38,592 nucleotides of DNA, taken from positions 1 through 38,592 of the forward strand of contig CAYLPU010000046.1 of NCBI GenBank assembly GCA_964385635.1. Reading direction: 5' to 3'. Both the position numbers and the translations under genes were made by a program. The notes beneath the pieces were generated by a model, which was not told the DNA's origin, ran no database searches, and saw nothing but the letters and a program-made list of their open reading frames with translations. Shown one piece after another: positions 1 to 8,781 of this stretch; the first letter of the stretch is position 1, and each line of letters begins with the position of its first letter. The stretch comes from CAYLPU01 sp964385635. Lineage in GTDB: Bacteria > Chloroflexota > Anaerolineae > B4-G1.

Positions 1-80
1 GGAAAGTGTGCTCCCTCTCCCCCCGGGGAAAGGAAAGTGTGCTCCCTCTCCCCCCCGGGGAGAGGGTTGGGGTGAGGGGC
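1..80. repeat. Pyrimidine/purine palindromic intergenic repeat with a duplicated unit
   Basis: A C-rich unit of about 28 bp occurs at 1-28 and again at 32-60. It is followed by a G-rich complement ending around 80, so the second copy can fold into a C-tract/G-tract hairpin. A related hairpin lies inside the downstream gene at 469-549. This kind of dispersed C-rich/G-rich repeat is common between genes in some Chloroflexota contigs (inference from memory). It is probably non-coding. Confidence 0.6.
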
Positions 81-102
81 AGTCTGAAGGGAGGCAAGTG
101 AG

Positions 103-3100
103 ATGACTGAAAAGCAACACCGTATCTACCCATCTATTCTCGCTCACGCGCGCGAGTCACGCCAGCCACAAACGCCAGCCGAGAGCAAACTCTGGGCGCG
201 GTTGCGCAACAGGCAACTTGGTGGTTTCAAGTTCCGGCGTCAACATCCAATTGGCCGATTCATCGTGGATTTCTATTGTGCCGCTTCCCGGCTGGTGATT
301 GAAATTGATGGCGATTCGCATGCAGACCAGGTTGAGTATGATGCAGCGCGCACTGCATGGCTGAATGAGCAGGGCCATCGCGTTATCCGTTTTCGTAACC
401 GACATGTCTATCGTGACATAGATGCGGTGCTTGAGGCTATTCTGGCTGAGTGTCAGAAGCTGGGTTCACCCTCACCCCCGGCCCCTCTCCCTGGGAGGGA
501 GAGGGGGGTTGCACCCTCTCCCCATGGGGGAGAGGGCTGGGGTGAGGGGCGATCGTCCATACTGACCGAGTTGGGGATGTTCCCTCAAGACACACTCCAG
601 TTGGCGGGTAATCAACGCAGCCGCCTGCTCAACTTCCTCCTGCGCTGGGAGCACCTGGAGGATCTTCACGCCTGCCTGGACGTCCTTATCCCATACAACC
701 CCACCCTCGTCTCGCTGCTCGACCTGCGCACGAAGGCTTTCCTGGCCCAGTACCGGTCCGATGACGCGCTGGAAGTGATGCAGGAGCGGCTGCGGCTCAG
801 GACCTCCCTCACCGCCCGCTCGCTCCTGGCCCGCGTCCACCTGGCCCGGGGCGACGAGGAGGTCGCCCACCAGGTCGCCCGCTCGCTCATCGAGGAGCAA
901 GAGGATAGCATAACGGCCTGGAGGCTATTGGGCGAGGTCGCACTGGCACGGGGCAAGACAGAGGACACGCTGGCCGCCTACCGCCGCGTGAACGAGTTGC
1001 GCCCGCAGGGCCGCGCCTACCTGCTGGGGATGGTCTCTCTCTACCAGGCCCGCGACGATTGGGTGACCGCCAGCGGCTACGGTGTGCGCTTGTTGCGCAC
1101 CGCCACTGAAGATAGTCCGCTGCCTATCACCTACCTGCGCCGGCTGCGCGACTACTTCCAGGCCAGCGAGGAGGAGACCCGCGTCGCCGACCTGGAGGCC
1201 GAACTGTCGCGCCGTTACGCCGGCGAACTGGACGAACTGCACGCGGCCCTTTCCCCAGCCCCCCATGCGCGACCCACCGCCGCTACCGCCCCCCCCTCTG
1301 TCCCCCCCATTGGGGGGGATGAAGGGGAGGTGCCCGCCGAATTCATGCCCACCTTCGACCAGGTGCCCGTCACCGAAGAGGAGAGGATACACATCACGGA
1401 GGCCACCAGGCGACTCTTCGGCTTCGAGACCCTGCTGCCCGGCCAGTTGGAGACCATCGCCTGCGTTCTGCGCGGTGAGGACGTGCTGACCATCCTGCCG
1501 ACCGGCGGCGGCAAGTCGCTCTGCTACCAACTCCCGGCGCTGCTTGCCGAACGGGCCCGCCCTGAGCCTGCCCTGAGCACAGCCGAAGGACCTGTCGAAC
1601 GGGCCTGCCCTGAGCCTGGCGAACGGGGCACGACGCTGGTCATCTCACCGCTCATCGCGCTGATGAAGGACCAGGTAGACTCGCTGCCGGCCGGACTGCG
1701 ACGCCGGGCGACCAACATTGACCACAGCCTGGAGAGGGACGAGCGGCGCCGGCGGTTGGAACAGGCAGCCGACGGGGCCTACCGGCTGGTCTACGCCGCC
1801 CCGGAGCGACTGCGCCAGCCCCCCTTCCTGCACGCGCTGCGGCGCGCGGGCGTGGACCGGCTGGTGATTGACGAAGCGCACTGCGTCAGCATGTGGGGCC
1901 ACAACTTCCGGCCTGACTACCTCACCATAGGGCGGGCCCGGCAGGCGTTGGGCAACCCACCGCTTTTGGCGATGACCGCGACAGCGCCATCTCGCGTGCG
2001 GCGGGACATCATCCACCACCTGGGTGATCCTTCGACAGGCTCAGGACAGGCTCCTTCGACAGGCTCAGGACAGGTTCCTTCAGCAGGCCCTTCGGCTGTG
2101 CTCAGGGCAGGCTCAGGGCATGGCATGCGCGTCATTGCCGGAGACGTGACCCGCCCCAACCTGCAACTGGAGGTCTTCTACGCCCGCAACACCGACGAGA
2201 AACTGCGCCATCTACTGGCCTTCTGTCGGGCCGAATCTGGCAGCGGTATCGTGTACGCCGGCACCCGCGCCCGCTGCGAGGAACTGTCATCGCTGTTGCG
2301 CGGACATGGCATCGTCGCCAACCACTACCACGCCGGCATCACCAACCGCACCGAGGTGCAGGATGACTTTATGGCCGGCCGCATCCGCATCGTCGTGGCG
2401 ACCATCGCCTTCGGCCTGGGCATTGACAAGCCAGACATCCGTTTCATCGTCCACTTCGTCCCGTCCAACTCGCTGGAGGCCTATTACCAGGAGGCGGGCC
2501 GGGCCGGGCGGGACGGGCTGCCCGCCCGCTGCCTGCTGATGTACGCTCCCTCGGACCGAGCCACACTGACCCGCCGCGCCCGCCGGAACATGTTACAGGT
2601 TGAGTTTCTGCGCGCAGTCTACGCGGCCGTCAAACACCGCCTGTCGCTGGGGCCGGTCTCTGACCGCGCCCCCTTCTCCGGCCGGGTCGCGGCGGCAGAC
2701 CTGGAACGCGACCTGCAGGCCGACCGAACACGCATACGGGTTGCCCTGAGCCTGCTGGAGGAGGCGGGTCTCTTGCGACGCGGCCCCGACTTCCCCCGCA
2801 CCTCGGTCGTCTGCCTGACAGGAGTAGGGCAAGATAGTACCTTGCCCCACGAACTGGCCGCCTTCTGCCAGGCCGCCCGGCTGCGGCCCGGCCAACCGCT
2901 GACCCTGGACCTGGCGGACGTAGCGCGACGGGCCGATCTGCCCCTCGAAGACATTGAGCAGCGGGTGCTGGAATGGGCCGACGCGGGCTGGCTGGACTAC
3001 CGCCCATCCAAGCGCGACTGGCTGCTGGAACTGTTGCCACCTCCCACGGACTCCGCTGAGCGGATCGGAACGCTGCTGGAGCGGTACGAGACGGTGCAGA

Positions 3101-3873
3101 TTCAGCGCGTGGACGAGATCGCCGCCTACGCCCTGACGCGCCGCTGCCGCCACGGACACATCAACGCCTACCTGGGCGGCCGCACCATTGAACGCTGCAC
3201 CGCCTGCGATAACTGTATTGAAACCCCGCCACCGCCGGACGCCGGTCTGCCCGACGAGCGGGAACAGTTCTTGACCATCCTGCGCTGTGTCTCGGACGCG
3301 CCGTGGAGTTGGGGGCGGTTCAGCCTGGTGCGCATCCTGCGCGGCAACGACAAGGCTCGCCACGGCACACGGCCGCTCCACGAGAAAGCCCGCGACCAGG
3401 CCGGTTTTGGCACACTGACCTTCCGCTCGAAGACGGCCGTCGAACACATGCTGGATCACCTGGAGCACGGTGGGTTCCTGCAGGCACGGCAACTCGAACA
3501 CGGCGGCGGCGTGCTCGACCTCACGCCCGCGGGCAAAGCGGCGCTACAAAACCCTGCCGTGCTTGATGGACTGATCAGTCCAGCGAAAACGCCGCCCCCG
3601 CCACGCAAGCCCTCGATGGATGACGAGGCGGAGAGCGATGTGGATGAGGCATTGTTCCAGACGCTGCGCGCGTGGCGGCTGGATCAGGCCCACGCGCAAG
3701 AGGTGCCACCCTACGTTGTCTTCCACGACAGCCACCTGCGGGCCATCGCCGCACACCGGCCCGTCACGCTGGAGGCTTTATCCGAGTTGAAAGGCGTCGG
3801 CCCACACAAACTGGAGCAGTATGGGGCCGCGGTGATCGAACTGGTGTGTAAGCACCTGGGGCTGAGAGCATAA
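103..3873 (+). CDS. recQ: RecQ-family ATP-dependent DNA helicase with N-terminal DUF559 domain
   Basis: ATP-dependent 3'-5' DNA helicase of recombination and repair. Residues 20-110 form a DUF559/Vsr-like nuclease fold (ESKLW start, then IVDFYC and VIEIDGDSH). Residues 120-150 are translated repeat DNA. Residues 160-380 look like TPR helices. The RecQ core follows: Walker A ILPTGGGKS near 464-473, DEAH near 589, MTATAP near 625, and motif VI QEAGRAGRDG near 796-806. A four-cysteine RQC zinc site lies near 1014-1036 and an HRDC domain at about 1200-1250. At 1256 aa it is about twice a standard RecQ. Two low-complexity stretches (about 483-510 and 643-675) inside the helicase core are also translated repeats. 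The true start may be lower, for example ATG at 577, leaving the DUF559 part as a separate upstream gene fused by the repeat. RecQ identity is firm; the fusion is less sure. Confidence 0.9.
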   Translation: MTEKQHRIYPSILAHARESRQPQTPAESKLWARLRNRQLGGFKFRRQHPIGRFIVDFYCAASRLVIEIDGDSHADQVEYDAARTAWLNEQGHRVIRFRNRHVYRDIDAVLEAILAECQKLGSPSPPAPLPGRERGVAPSPHGGEGWGEGRSSILTELGMFPQDTLQLAGNQRSRLLNFLLRWEHLEDLHACLDVLIPYNPTLVSLLDLRTKAFLAQYRSDDALEVMQERLRLRTSLTARSLLARVHLARGDEEVAHQVARSLIEEQEDSITAWRLLGEVALARGKTEDTLAAYRRVNELRPQGRAYLLGMVSLYQARDDWVTASGYGVRLLRTATEDSPLPITYLRRLRDYFQASEEETRVADLEAELSRRYAGELDELHAALSPAPHARPTAATAPPSVPPIGGDEGEVPAEFMPTFDQVPVTEEERIHITEATRRLFGFETLLPGQLETIACVLRGEDVLTILPTGGGKSLCYQLPALLAERARPEPALSTAEGPVERACPEPGERGTTLVISPLIALMKDQVDSLPAGLRRRATNIDHSLERDERRRRLEQAADGAYRLVYAAPERLRQPPFLHALRRAGVDRLVIDEAHCVSMWGHNFRPDYLTIGRARQALGNPPLLAMTATAPSRVRRDIIHHLGDPSTGSGQAPSTGSGQVPSAGPSAVLRAGSGHGMRVIAGDVTRPNLQLEVFYARNTDEKLRHLLAFCRAESGSGIVYAGTRARCEELSSLLRGHGIVANHYHAGITNRTEVQDDFMAGRIRIVVATIAFGLGIDKPDIRFIVHFVPSNSLEAYYQEAGRAGRDGLPARCLLMYAPSDRATLTRRARRNMLQVEFLRAVYAAVKHRLSLGPVSDRAPFSGRVAAADLERDLQADRTRIRVALSLLEEAGLLRRGPDFPRTSVVCLTGVGQDSTLPHELAAFCQAARLRPGQPLTLDLADVARRADLPLEDIEQRVLEWADAGWLDYRPSKRDWLLELLPPPTDSAERIGTLLERYETVQIQRVDEIAAYALTRRCRHGHINAYLGGRTIERCTACDNCIETPPPPDAGLPDEREQFLTILRCVSDAPWSWGRFSLVRILRGNDKARHGTRPLHEKARDQAGFGTLTFRSKTAVEHMLDHLEHGGFLQARQLEHGGGVLDLTPAGKAALQNPAVLDGLISPAKTPPPPRKPSMDDEAESDVDEALFQTLRAWRLDQAHAQEVPPYVVFHDSHLRAIAAHRPVTLEALSELKGVGPHKLEQYGAAVIELVCKHLGLRA
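469..549. repeat. C-rich/G-rich palindromic repeat inside recQ
   Basis: Outer arms CCCTCACCCC and GGGGTGAGGG enclose a second CCCTCTCC.../...GGGAGAGGG hairpin. The element is translated in frame as a Pro/Gly-rich linker joining the DUF559 domain to the TPR region. It belongs to the same family as the repeat at 1-80. Confidence 0.7.
1549..1630. repeat. Intragenic dispersed repeat, orientation 1, in the RecQ core
   Basis: The stretch contains CCTGCCCTGAGCACAGCCGA at 1567-1586 and duplicated CTGAGCCTG-type units. It is read in frame as a Pro/Glu/Ala-rich insert directly after the Walker A helix of RecQ. The 22 bp at 1567-1588 reappear in reverse complement at 2090-2111, so two opposite copies of one element lie in the same gene. 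Confidence 0.7.
2029..2120. repeat. Intragenic dispersed repeat, orientation 2, with 24-bp tandem units
   Basis: Two tandem 24-bp units containing TTCGACAGGCTCAGGACAGG start at about 2029. They are followed by a diverged third unit and the reverse complement of the 1567-1588 repeat at 2090-2111. The stretch is in frame and encodes a Ser/Gly/Pro-rich insert between RecQ motif III and the second RecA-like lobe. Confidence 0.75.
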
Positions 3874-3937
3874 TTGCAAACCGCTGCTGGCATGCATCTA
3901 TAATTGATCTGCTACGAAATCCCACTCACGCGCCGAC

Positions 3938-3966
3938 TTGCTCAGATAGGCGGCGCGGGGTACAAT
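3938..3966 (+). promoter_or_regulatory. Possible weak sigma70 promoter for the NERD helicase gene
   Basis: TTGCTC (3938-3943) is separated by 17 bp from TACAAT (3961-3966), upstream of the gene starting at 4093. The -10 is good (5/6) but the -35 matches only 3/6. A leader of about 120 bp would follow. The rest of the 3874-4092 gap shows no coding signal I recognise. Confidence 0.4.
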
Positions 3967-4092
3967 TATGCAGGCAGTTGGGATGGACAACGACCATATC
4001 GTAGGGAGTAAAGATCAAGACCGGCAGCACCAGCAGCTACATCTGCCCGGCCTGCCAACCGAAGGTGAGAAACGCGGGAGGTTGACCAGCTT

Positions 4093-5811
4093 ATGGCCCG
4101 TATGTACCCCAACCAGATTAGCACAGACACCGAAAGCCACGCCGAACGGCGGCTCTACGATGCCTTTCGTGACGAACTGGACAATAGCTACACAGTCTTC
4201 CACAGTGTGGCATGGCAGTCGCTGGATGGTGAGGGCCGTCCCCGGGATGGAGAGGCCGACTTTGTCATCGTCCACCCCACGCGTGGCATCCTGGTCCTAG
4301 AGGCCAAGGGCGGCACCATCGGCTACGACCCTCTCACAGGCAACTGGACCAGCACCGACCGTGCCGGCCAGGTCCACCACATCAGAGATCCCTTCGCCCA
4401 GGCACGGTACAGCAAGTACACGCTACAGGAACAACTCCAGGTCATACTAAACAGGCCCCAGCGCCGCATCAACGTCGGCCACACCGTCGCCTTTCCCGAT
4501 GTCTTCGTCGGCGAGATATTGCTTGGCCTGGATAAGTCCCGCCAGATCATCCTGGACAAGACCGATTTAGCCAACCTCTCCAGATGGGTCGGCAGCGTCT
4601 TGGCCTACTACCGTGGCAGGGCGAGCCAGCGTGAAACCGCCCCCGGTGAAGAGGCAGTCCAGGCGCTCATGGATCTTCTGGGCAAAACCCGGGAACTGCG
4701 CCCTGCCCTGTGGGGTGACTTCGTGCAAGAGCGAGAACAGCTCATCCGCCTCACCGAACAGCAGTACATGATCCTCGACATGCTCAATCGGCAGCGCCGG
4801 GCGGCCATCTGCGGCTGTGCTGGTTCGGGTAAGACTATGCTGGCCGTCGAAAAAGCCAGCCGCCTGGCCCGTCAGGGGTTCCGTGTCCTGCTCACCTGCT
4901 TCAACAAGCACCTGGCCGCCGACCTGCGGACCCTGTTGAAGCGGTCCCCCAACTTCGACATCTTCAATTTCCACGCCCTGTGCTACAACCTGGCAAAGCG
5001 GGCTGGCGTGCTGCCGGTGAAACGGAATACAAACGAGTTCTTCAACATACAACTGCCCGAGGCACTTATGGACGCCGCCGACGCCCTGGGCATCCGCTAC
5101 GACGCCATCGTCGTGGACGAGGGGCAGGATTTTCGCGAAAACTGGTGGATCCCGCTGCAGATGCTACTGCGCGACCCCGATAACGGCATCCTATACATCT
5201 TTTTCGACGACAACCAGCGCCTCTACGTCCGACACAGTGCGTTTCCCATCCAGCAGGAGCCCTATTCTCTGACTATGAACTGCCGCAACACCCAGACCAT
5301 TCACCAGACAGTCATGAAATTCTACGAGGCGGAGGTCCCTCCCACAGCCAGTGGCCCCCTCGGCCGTCCGGTGGGAGTGATCTCTTACGATGACCCGCAA
5401 AGTCTACGCCCCACCCTGCAAGGGCTTCTGCGCCGGCTGACCGTGGACGAGCGGATTCCCACCGACGAGATTGTCGTACTCACTCCACGAGTACTGAACA
5501 AAAGCTCGTTCCTGGGCGGCGGTGCCAGCGGCGGACCACGGTTGACCGACACCTGGCCGCCCCCGCCAGGCCAGGTCTACTGGACAACTATCTATAACTT
5601 CAAGGGATTGGAACGCGCCGTGGTTATTCTGGCAGATATACACCGCTGGCCGCCCGAGTGGGATGAAATGGTCCGGCTGCTCTATGTGGGTTGTTCACGC
5701 GCCCGCAACCACCTGATCGTACTTCTGCACAAGAATGCCCGCCGACAAGTGAGGAGAGCCTTCAAGGCAGCCAGGGGCCGCAAACAGAACTACCGGGAGA
5801 GGATGCTATGA
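4093..5811 (+). CDS. NERD-domain superfamily I (UvrD/Rep-like) DNA helicase
   Basis: Residues 10-130 match a NERD nuclease-related domain (ESHAERRLYDAF, then EADFVIVHPTRGILVLEAKGG with the D/E-x-K nuclease core). The remainder is a compact SF1 helicase: Walker A CGCAGSGKT near 239-247, Walker B/DEGQ (VVDEGQDF) near 341-348, a motif IV/V-like YNFKGLERAVVILAD, and the C-terminal LLYVGCSRARNHL. At 572 aa it is typical for NERD-UvrD fusions, thought to act on DNA in repair or defence. The start is ATG 4093 after GGGAGG; ATG 4102 is a possible alternative. It follows recQ on the same strand with a 219-bp gap and its own possible promoter. It ends only 7 bp from the convergent ptsI stop codon, with no obvious terminator between them. 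The biological role (repair versus defence) is not resolved by sequence. Confidence 0.88.
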   Translation: MARMYPNQISTDTESHAERRLYDAFRDELDNSYTVFHSVAWQSLDGEGRPRDGEADFVIVHPTRGILVLEAKGGTIGYDPLTGNWTSTDRAGQVHHIRDPFAQARYSKYTLQEQLQVILNRPQRRINVGHTVAFPDVFVGEILLGLDKSRQIILDKTDLANLSRWVGSVLAYYRGRASQRETAPGEEAVQALMDLLGKTRELRPALWGDFVQEREQLIRLTEQQYMILDMLNRQRRAAICGCAGSGKTMLAVEKASRLARQGFRVLLTCFNKHLAADLRTLLKRSPNFDIFNFHALCYNLAKRAGVLPVKRNTNEFFNIQLPEALMDAADALGIRYDAIVVDEGQDFRENWWIPLQMLLRDPDNGILYIFFDDNQRLYVRHSAFPIQQEPYSLTMNCRNTQTIHQTVMKFYEAEVPPTASGPLGRPVGVISYDDPQSLRPTLQGLLRRLTVDERIPTDEIVVLTPRVLNKSSFLGGGASGGPRLTDTWPPPPGQVYWTTIYNFKGLERAVVILADIHRWPPEWDEMVRLLYVGCSRARNHLIVLLHKNARRQVRRAFKAARGRKQNYRERML

Positions 5812-5818
5812 ATAACAC

Positions 5819-7546
5819 CTACCCCACGTTGGCCGCGGGCACCCATTCCCGCACCAGCGCCCGCACCGCGTCGGGACCGTCCAGTTCCAGCGCGGCCTGG
5901 GCCACTTCCCACGCCTCGTCCAACGTGAGGGCGCGGATGATCTGTTTGGCCAGAGGGATGGCGGGCGGATTCATGCTGAACTCGTCCAGCCCCAGGCCGA
6001 GCAGGATGGGAATCGCCAGCGGCTCACCGGCCAGTTCGCCGCACAGCCCCACCCACTTGCCCTGCGCGTGAGCAGCGACGATGACATCGCGCACCAGGCG
6101 TAACACGGCAGGGTGAAACCCGGTTGCCAGGGGGGCCACCTGCGCGTTGGTGCGATCAGCCGCCAGCGTGTATTGGCTCAGATCATTGGTGCCGACGGAA
6201 AAGAAATCCACCTCCACCACCAGATGATCGGCCATCACCGCAGCGGCGGGGACCTCGACCATGATGCCAACCTCCATCCCCTCCGCCACCGGTTGCCCCT
6301 CGGCCAACAACTCGGCGCGACATTCCTCCAACACTGCCCGGACTGCCCGCACTTCAGCGACCGTCGCCACCATGGGGAACATCACCTTGAGATTGCGCCC
6401 GACCCCGGCCCGCAGGGCCGCCCGCAGTTGCGGCCTGAACAGTTCGGGCCGCGCCAGGCACAGCCGGATCGCCCGCACGCCCAGGAACGGGTTCATCTCT
6501 TGGGGCAGGTCCAGATAGGGCAGTTCCTTGTCGCCGCCGATGTCCAGCGTGCGCAGGATGACAGGCAGGTCACCAAACACGTCCACGATGGCCCGATAGG
6601 CCTGGTATTGCTCCTCCTCATCGGGCAGATGCGTGCGCTCCAGGTAGAGGAACTCGGTGCGCAATAGCCCCACGCCCTCGGCGCCAGCCTTCAGCGCCGC
6701 CCGCGCGCCCTCCACGTTGCCGATGTTGGCGACGACCTCAACGCGGTGCCCGTCGCGGGTGACGGCAGGCTCGTGGGCCCGCTCGCAGGCCTGTGCTAGC
6801 ACCGTCGCAGCGGCCGTTTGCCGCTCCTGATACATCGCTACCGTCTCTTCGTCCGGTTCCACCAACAGCATTCCTTCGCCGCCATCCAGCACCAACGTCG
6901 CGCCATCAGAGATCTCCAGAATGTCCAGGCCAGCCCCCACGACAGCCGGCAGCCCCAGCCCGCGGGCCAGGATGGCGGTGTGGGAGGTCGCGCCCCCTCC
7001 GGCGGTGCAAAAACCCAACACCAGCGACTTGTCCAGCATCACGGTGTCGGAGGGAGTCAGATCGCGGGCCAGGATGATGGAGGGGGTCGTCAACCCGGCG
7101 GCGGGGGATTCGGCCACGCCGAGGAGAATGCGCAGGACGCGGGCCGCGACGTCACGCACATCGGCGGCGCGGGCGCTGAGGTATTCGTCGTCCAGCGCTT
7201 CCAACATCTGCGCGTACATCTCGGCCCCGTCGCTCAACGCCGCCTCGGCGTTGACGTACTGCTCCTCAATGGCTGTCCGTACGGTGCCCAGCAGTTCGGG
7301 ATCCTCAAGCATCAGCGCGTGGGCCTGGAAGATGGCGGCCTCCTCGGCCCCGGACTCGGCCTCCGCCTTGGCGTACACGCCGGCCAGTTGCTCGCGGGCC
7401 GTCTCCAGCGCATCCTGGCAGCGGTTCCACTCAGCAGCCGGGTTCTCCACCGTGCGGCGGTCAAAGCATAGGTCAGCCCGCCGGAAGTGGAAGGCTGGCC
7501 CGATACCGATCCCACGTGAGGCGGCGATGCCGCGTTGTATCCTCAT
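5819..7546 (-). CDS. ptsI: PTS Enzyme I (phosphoenolpyruvate-protein phosphotransferase)
   Basis: Takes phosphate from PEP and passes it to HPr, the first step of PTS sugar uptake, in the cytosol. The 575-aa length is standard. Visible signatures are the phospho-histidine loop GGGATSHTAILARG (His about 189), the PEP-binding GLLRTEFLYLER, DFFSVGTNDLSQYTLAADR, and GLCGELAGEP near the C terminus. Its ATG overlaps the ptsH stop by 4 bases (ATGA), so the two are translationally coupled. It lies beside a galactitol-type PTS (8114-12203), and a second HPr sits at 20602, so this single EI probably serves both HPr proteins. No EI fusion domains are present. Confidence 0.97.
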   Translation of the reverse strand: MRIQRGIAASRGIGIGPAFHFRRADLCFDRRTVENPAAEWNRCQDALETAREQLAGVYAKAEAESGAEEAAIFQAHALMLEDPELLGTVRTAIEEQYVNAEAALSDGAEMYAQMLEALDDEYLSARAADVRDVAARVLRILLGVAESPAAGLTTPSIILARDLTPSDTVMLDKSLVLGFCTAGGGATSHTAILARGLGLPAVVGAGLDILEISDGATLVLDGGEGMLLVEPDEETVAMYQERQTAAATVLAQACERAHEPAVTRDGHRVEVVANIGNVEGARAALKAGAEGVGLLRTEFLYLERTHLPDEEEQYQAYRAIVDVFGDLPVILRTLDIGGDKELPYLDLPQEMNPFLGVRAIRLCLARPELFRPQLRAALRAGVGRNLKVMFPMVATVAEVRAVRAVLEECRAELLAEGQPVAEGMEVGIMVEVPAAAVMADHLVVEVDFFSVGTNDLSQYTLAADRTNAQVAPLATGFHPAVLRLVRDVIVAAHAQGKWVGLCGELAGEPLAIPILLGLGLDEFSMNPPAIPLAKQIIRALTLDEAWEVAQAALELDGPDAVRALVREWVPAANVG

Positions 7547-7812
7547 GCCTCCTCCCCGAAGTTGCCCTCGACCAGCGCTTCCAGCGCTGCTAGTGCTTGA
7601 CTGGCACCCTCTCCCTCGGCGCGGATGGTGATCACCGATCCCCGCCCGGCCCCCAGCGTCAGCACGCCCAGGATGCTTTTAGCGTTCGCTTCCCGCTCAT
7701 CATGCGTGACCTTGATGTCGCAACTGAACTTCTTGGCCGCTTGAACGAACCGCGCGGCGGGCCGAGCGTGCAGGCCCACTTTGTGGTGGACAGTCAATGT
7801 GATTTCTGGCAT
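7543..7812 (-). CDS. ptsH: Phosphocarrier protein HPr (copy 1)
   Basis: A small cytosolic phosphocarrier between EI and EIIA. The 89 aa carry GLHARPA with phospho-acceptor His15 and ANAKSILGV with Ser46, the usual HPr-kinase site. It therefore looks competent both for transport and, if HPrK exists elsewhere, for catabolite regulation. It is first in a ptsH-ptsI operon with a 4-bp overlap. Only a weak Shine-Dalgarno (AAGAG) precedes the ATG. A close paralogue lies at 20602-20871. Confidence 0.96.
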   Translation of the reverse strand: MPEITLTVHHKVGLHARPAARFVQAAKKFSCDIKVTHDEREANAKSILGVLTLGAGRGSVITIRAEGEGASQALAALEALVEGNFGEEA

Positions 7813-8113
7813 CAGTGTGCTCTTACCACAAAAGTAACGTTGGCGCTTCCAGCGCCTCCCGCAGATCGGTCAAGAAGCAAGCCACAACTGCCCTACTTCG
7901 CGGCTGTGCAGAAGCCGAAGGCGGTGGACAACGCAGTAGGGACGCCCTGGTACAGACATTCTAGCATAAGGCCCGTCCACCGTCAAGGTGTAGCGGACTT
8001 CGCGGCGAGGGAGGAACTTGCTTGACAAACTCTCCACGGCATGCTATAATGTTACAGAGAATAAGAATAGCATTCATATACATGAACAATCCAGACGTAA
8101 TAGAGAATGTCTA
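7813..8113. other. Divergent intergenic region between ptsHI and the aldolase-PTS operon
   Basis: About 300 bp without a gene. The right half holds the consensus promoter at 8022-8050 and a short GAAT-AGC-ATTC palindrome at 8065-8075 in the predicted leader. No convincing minus-strand promoter for ptsH was found. No open frame here looks protein-like. Confidence 0.6.
8022..8050 (+). promoter_or_regulatory. Consensus sigma70-type promoter of the aldolase-PTS operon
   Basis: TTGACA (8022-8027), a 17-bp spacer and TATAAT (8045-8050): a perfect match to both hexamers at optimal spacing. Transcription would start near 8057, about 57 bp before the aldolase ATG. The palindrome at 8065-8075 lies just after the start and could be an operator. 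Confidence 0.85.
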
Positions 8114-8752
8114 ATGACCACAATGTTGGAAGCCCCCCAGTCCGATGAAGCCAGATTGCGCCAAGACATAGTATGGGCCGCCAGGCTTATGTGGGAGAGG
8201 GGTTACGTCGTCGGCACAGCGGGCAACATCAGCGCCCGGGTAGGAGACACCGATAGGCTTCTGATCACACCCAGTGGTGCGCCCTACGACAGTATGAAAC
8301 CAGAGGATGTAGTCCTCTGCACCTTGGGTTGTAAGCAATTGGCGGGAGCAGGGCGCCCTTCCAGTGAGCTGCTGGTCCACACTGCGATCTACCGCGCGCG
8401 GCCCGAGGTACGGGCTATTGTTCACACCCACTCGGTCTACGCGACCGCCATCGCTGTGAACCGCGCTGAGATTCCACTCTTTCTAGACGAGATGTATTAT
8501 GTAATCGGCAGCAGTGTGCCCACTGCGGAGTACGCTCGAGCCGGTACCCCGGAGCTAGCGCAGAGTATCATAAGAGCCCTCGGGGATAAGAGGGCAGTGC
8601 TGATGGCCAACCACGGAACTGTCGCCGTGGGCGCAGATATGAAAGAGGCGTTCTCCATCAGCGAGGCGGTTGAGAAGGCAGCCATGATTCTTATCTTAGC
8701 CAAGCTCTATGGGCAAGTGACAACCATCGAAAAGAGCTTTGCTCAGGAATGA
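8114..8752 (+). CDS. Class II aldolase (FucA/AraD family)
   Basis: A Zn-dependent aldolase or epimerase of the L-fuculose-phosphate aldolase family. In the 212-aa protein the Glu85 (SSELLVH), His104 and His106 (IVHTHS) and His167 (ANHGTV) match the metal and catalytic positions, and GTAGNISAR is the N-terminal family motif. I place the start at ATG 8114 (MTTMLEAP), because the open frame further upstream runs through the promoter and lacks homology. It is first in an operon with a dehydrogenase and galactitol-type EIIB/EIIC. It would cleave a ketose phosphate, giving DHAP or a related triose plus a short aldehyde. Class II Zn-His aldolases of this fold differ from the GatY type normally found with galactitol PTS genes, so the true substrate is open. 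Confidence 0.9.
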   Translation: MTTMLEAPQSDEARLRQDIVWAARLMWERGYVVGTAGNISARVGDTDRLLITPSGAPYDSMKPEDVVLCTLGCKQLAGAGRPSSELLVHTAIYRARPEVRAIVHTHSVYATAIAVNRAEIPLFLDEMYYVIGSSVPTAEYARAGTPELAQSIIRALGDKRAVLMANHGTVAVGADMKEAFSISEAVEKAAMILILAKLYGQVTTIEKSFAQE

Positions 8753-8781
8753 CAGCGCTTGAAGGTTCCAAGGAGCATTCA

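Noticed and set aside
1630..2120. CRISPR array suggested by repeated 24-bp units
   Set aside because: Units are directly adjacent without spacers, translated in frame, and belong to a dispersed repeat family.
2593..3501. Long minus-strand open frame opposite the recQ gene
   Set aside because: Antisense shadow in GC-rich coding DNA; no ribosome-binding site and composition unlike a protein.
6818..7631. Plus-strand open frames opposite ptsI
   Set aside because: Complete overlap with the clear Enzyme I gene; low-complexity Arg/Ser/Pro-rich translation.
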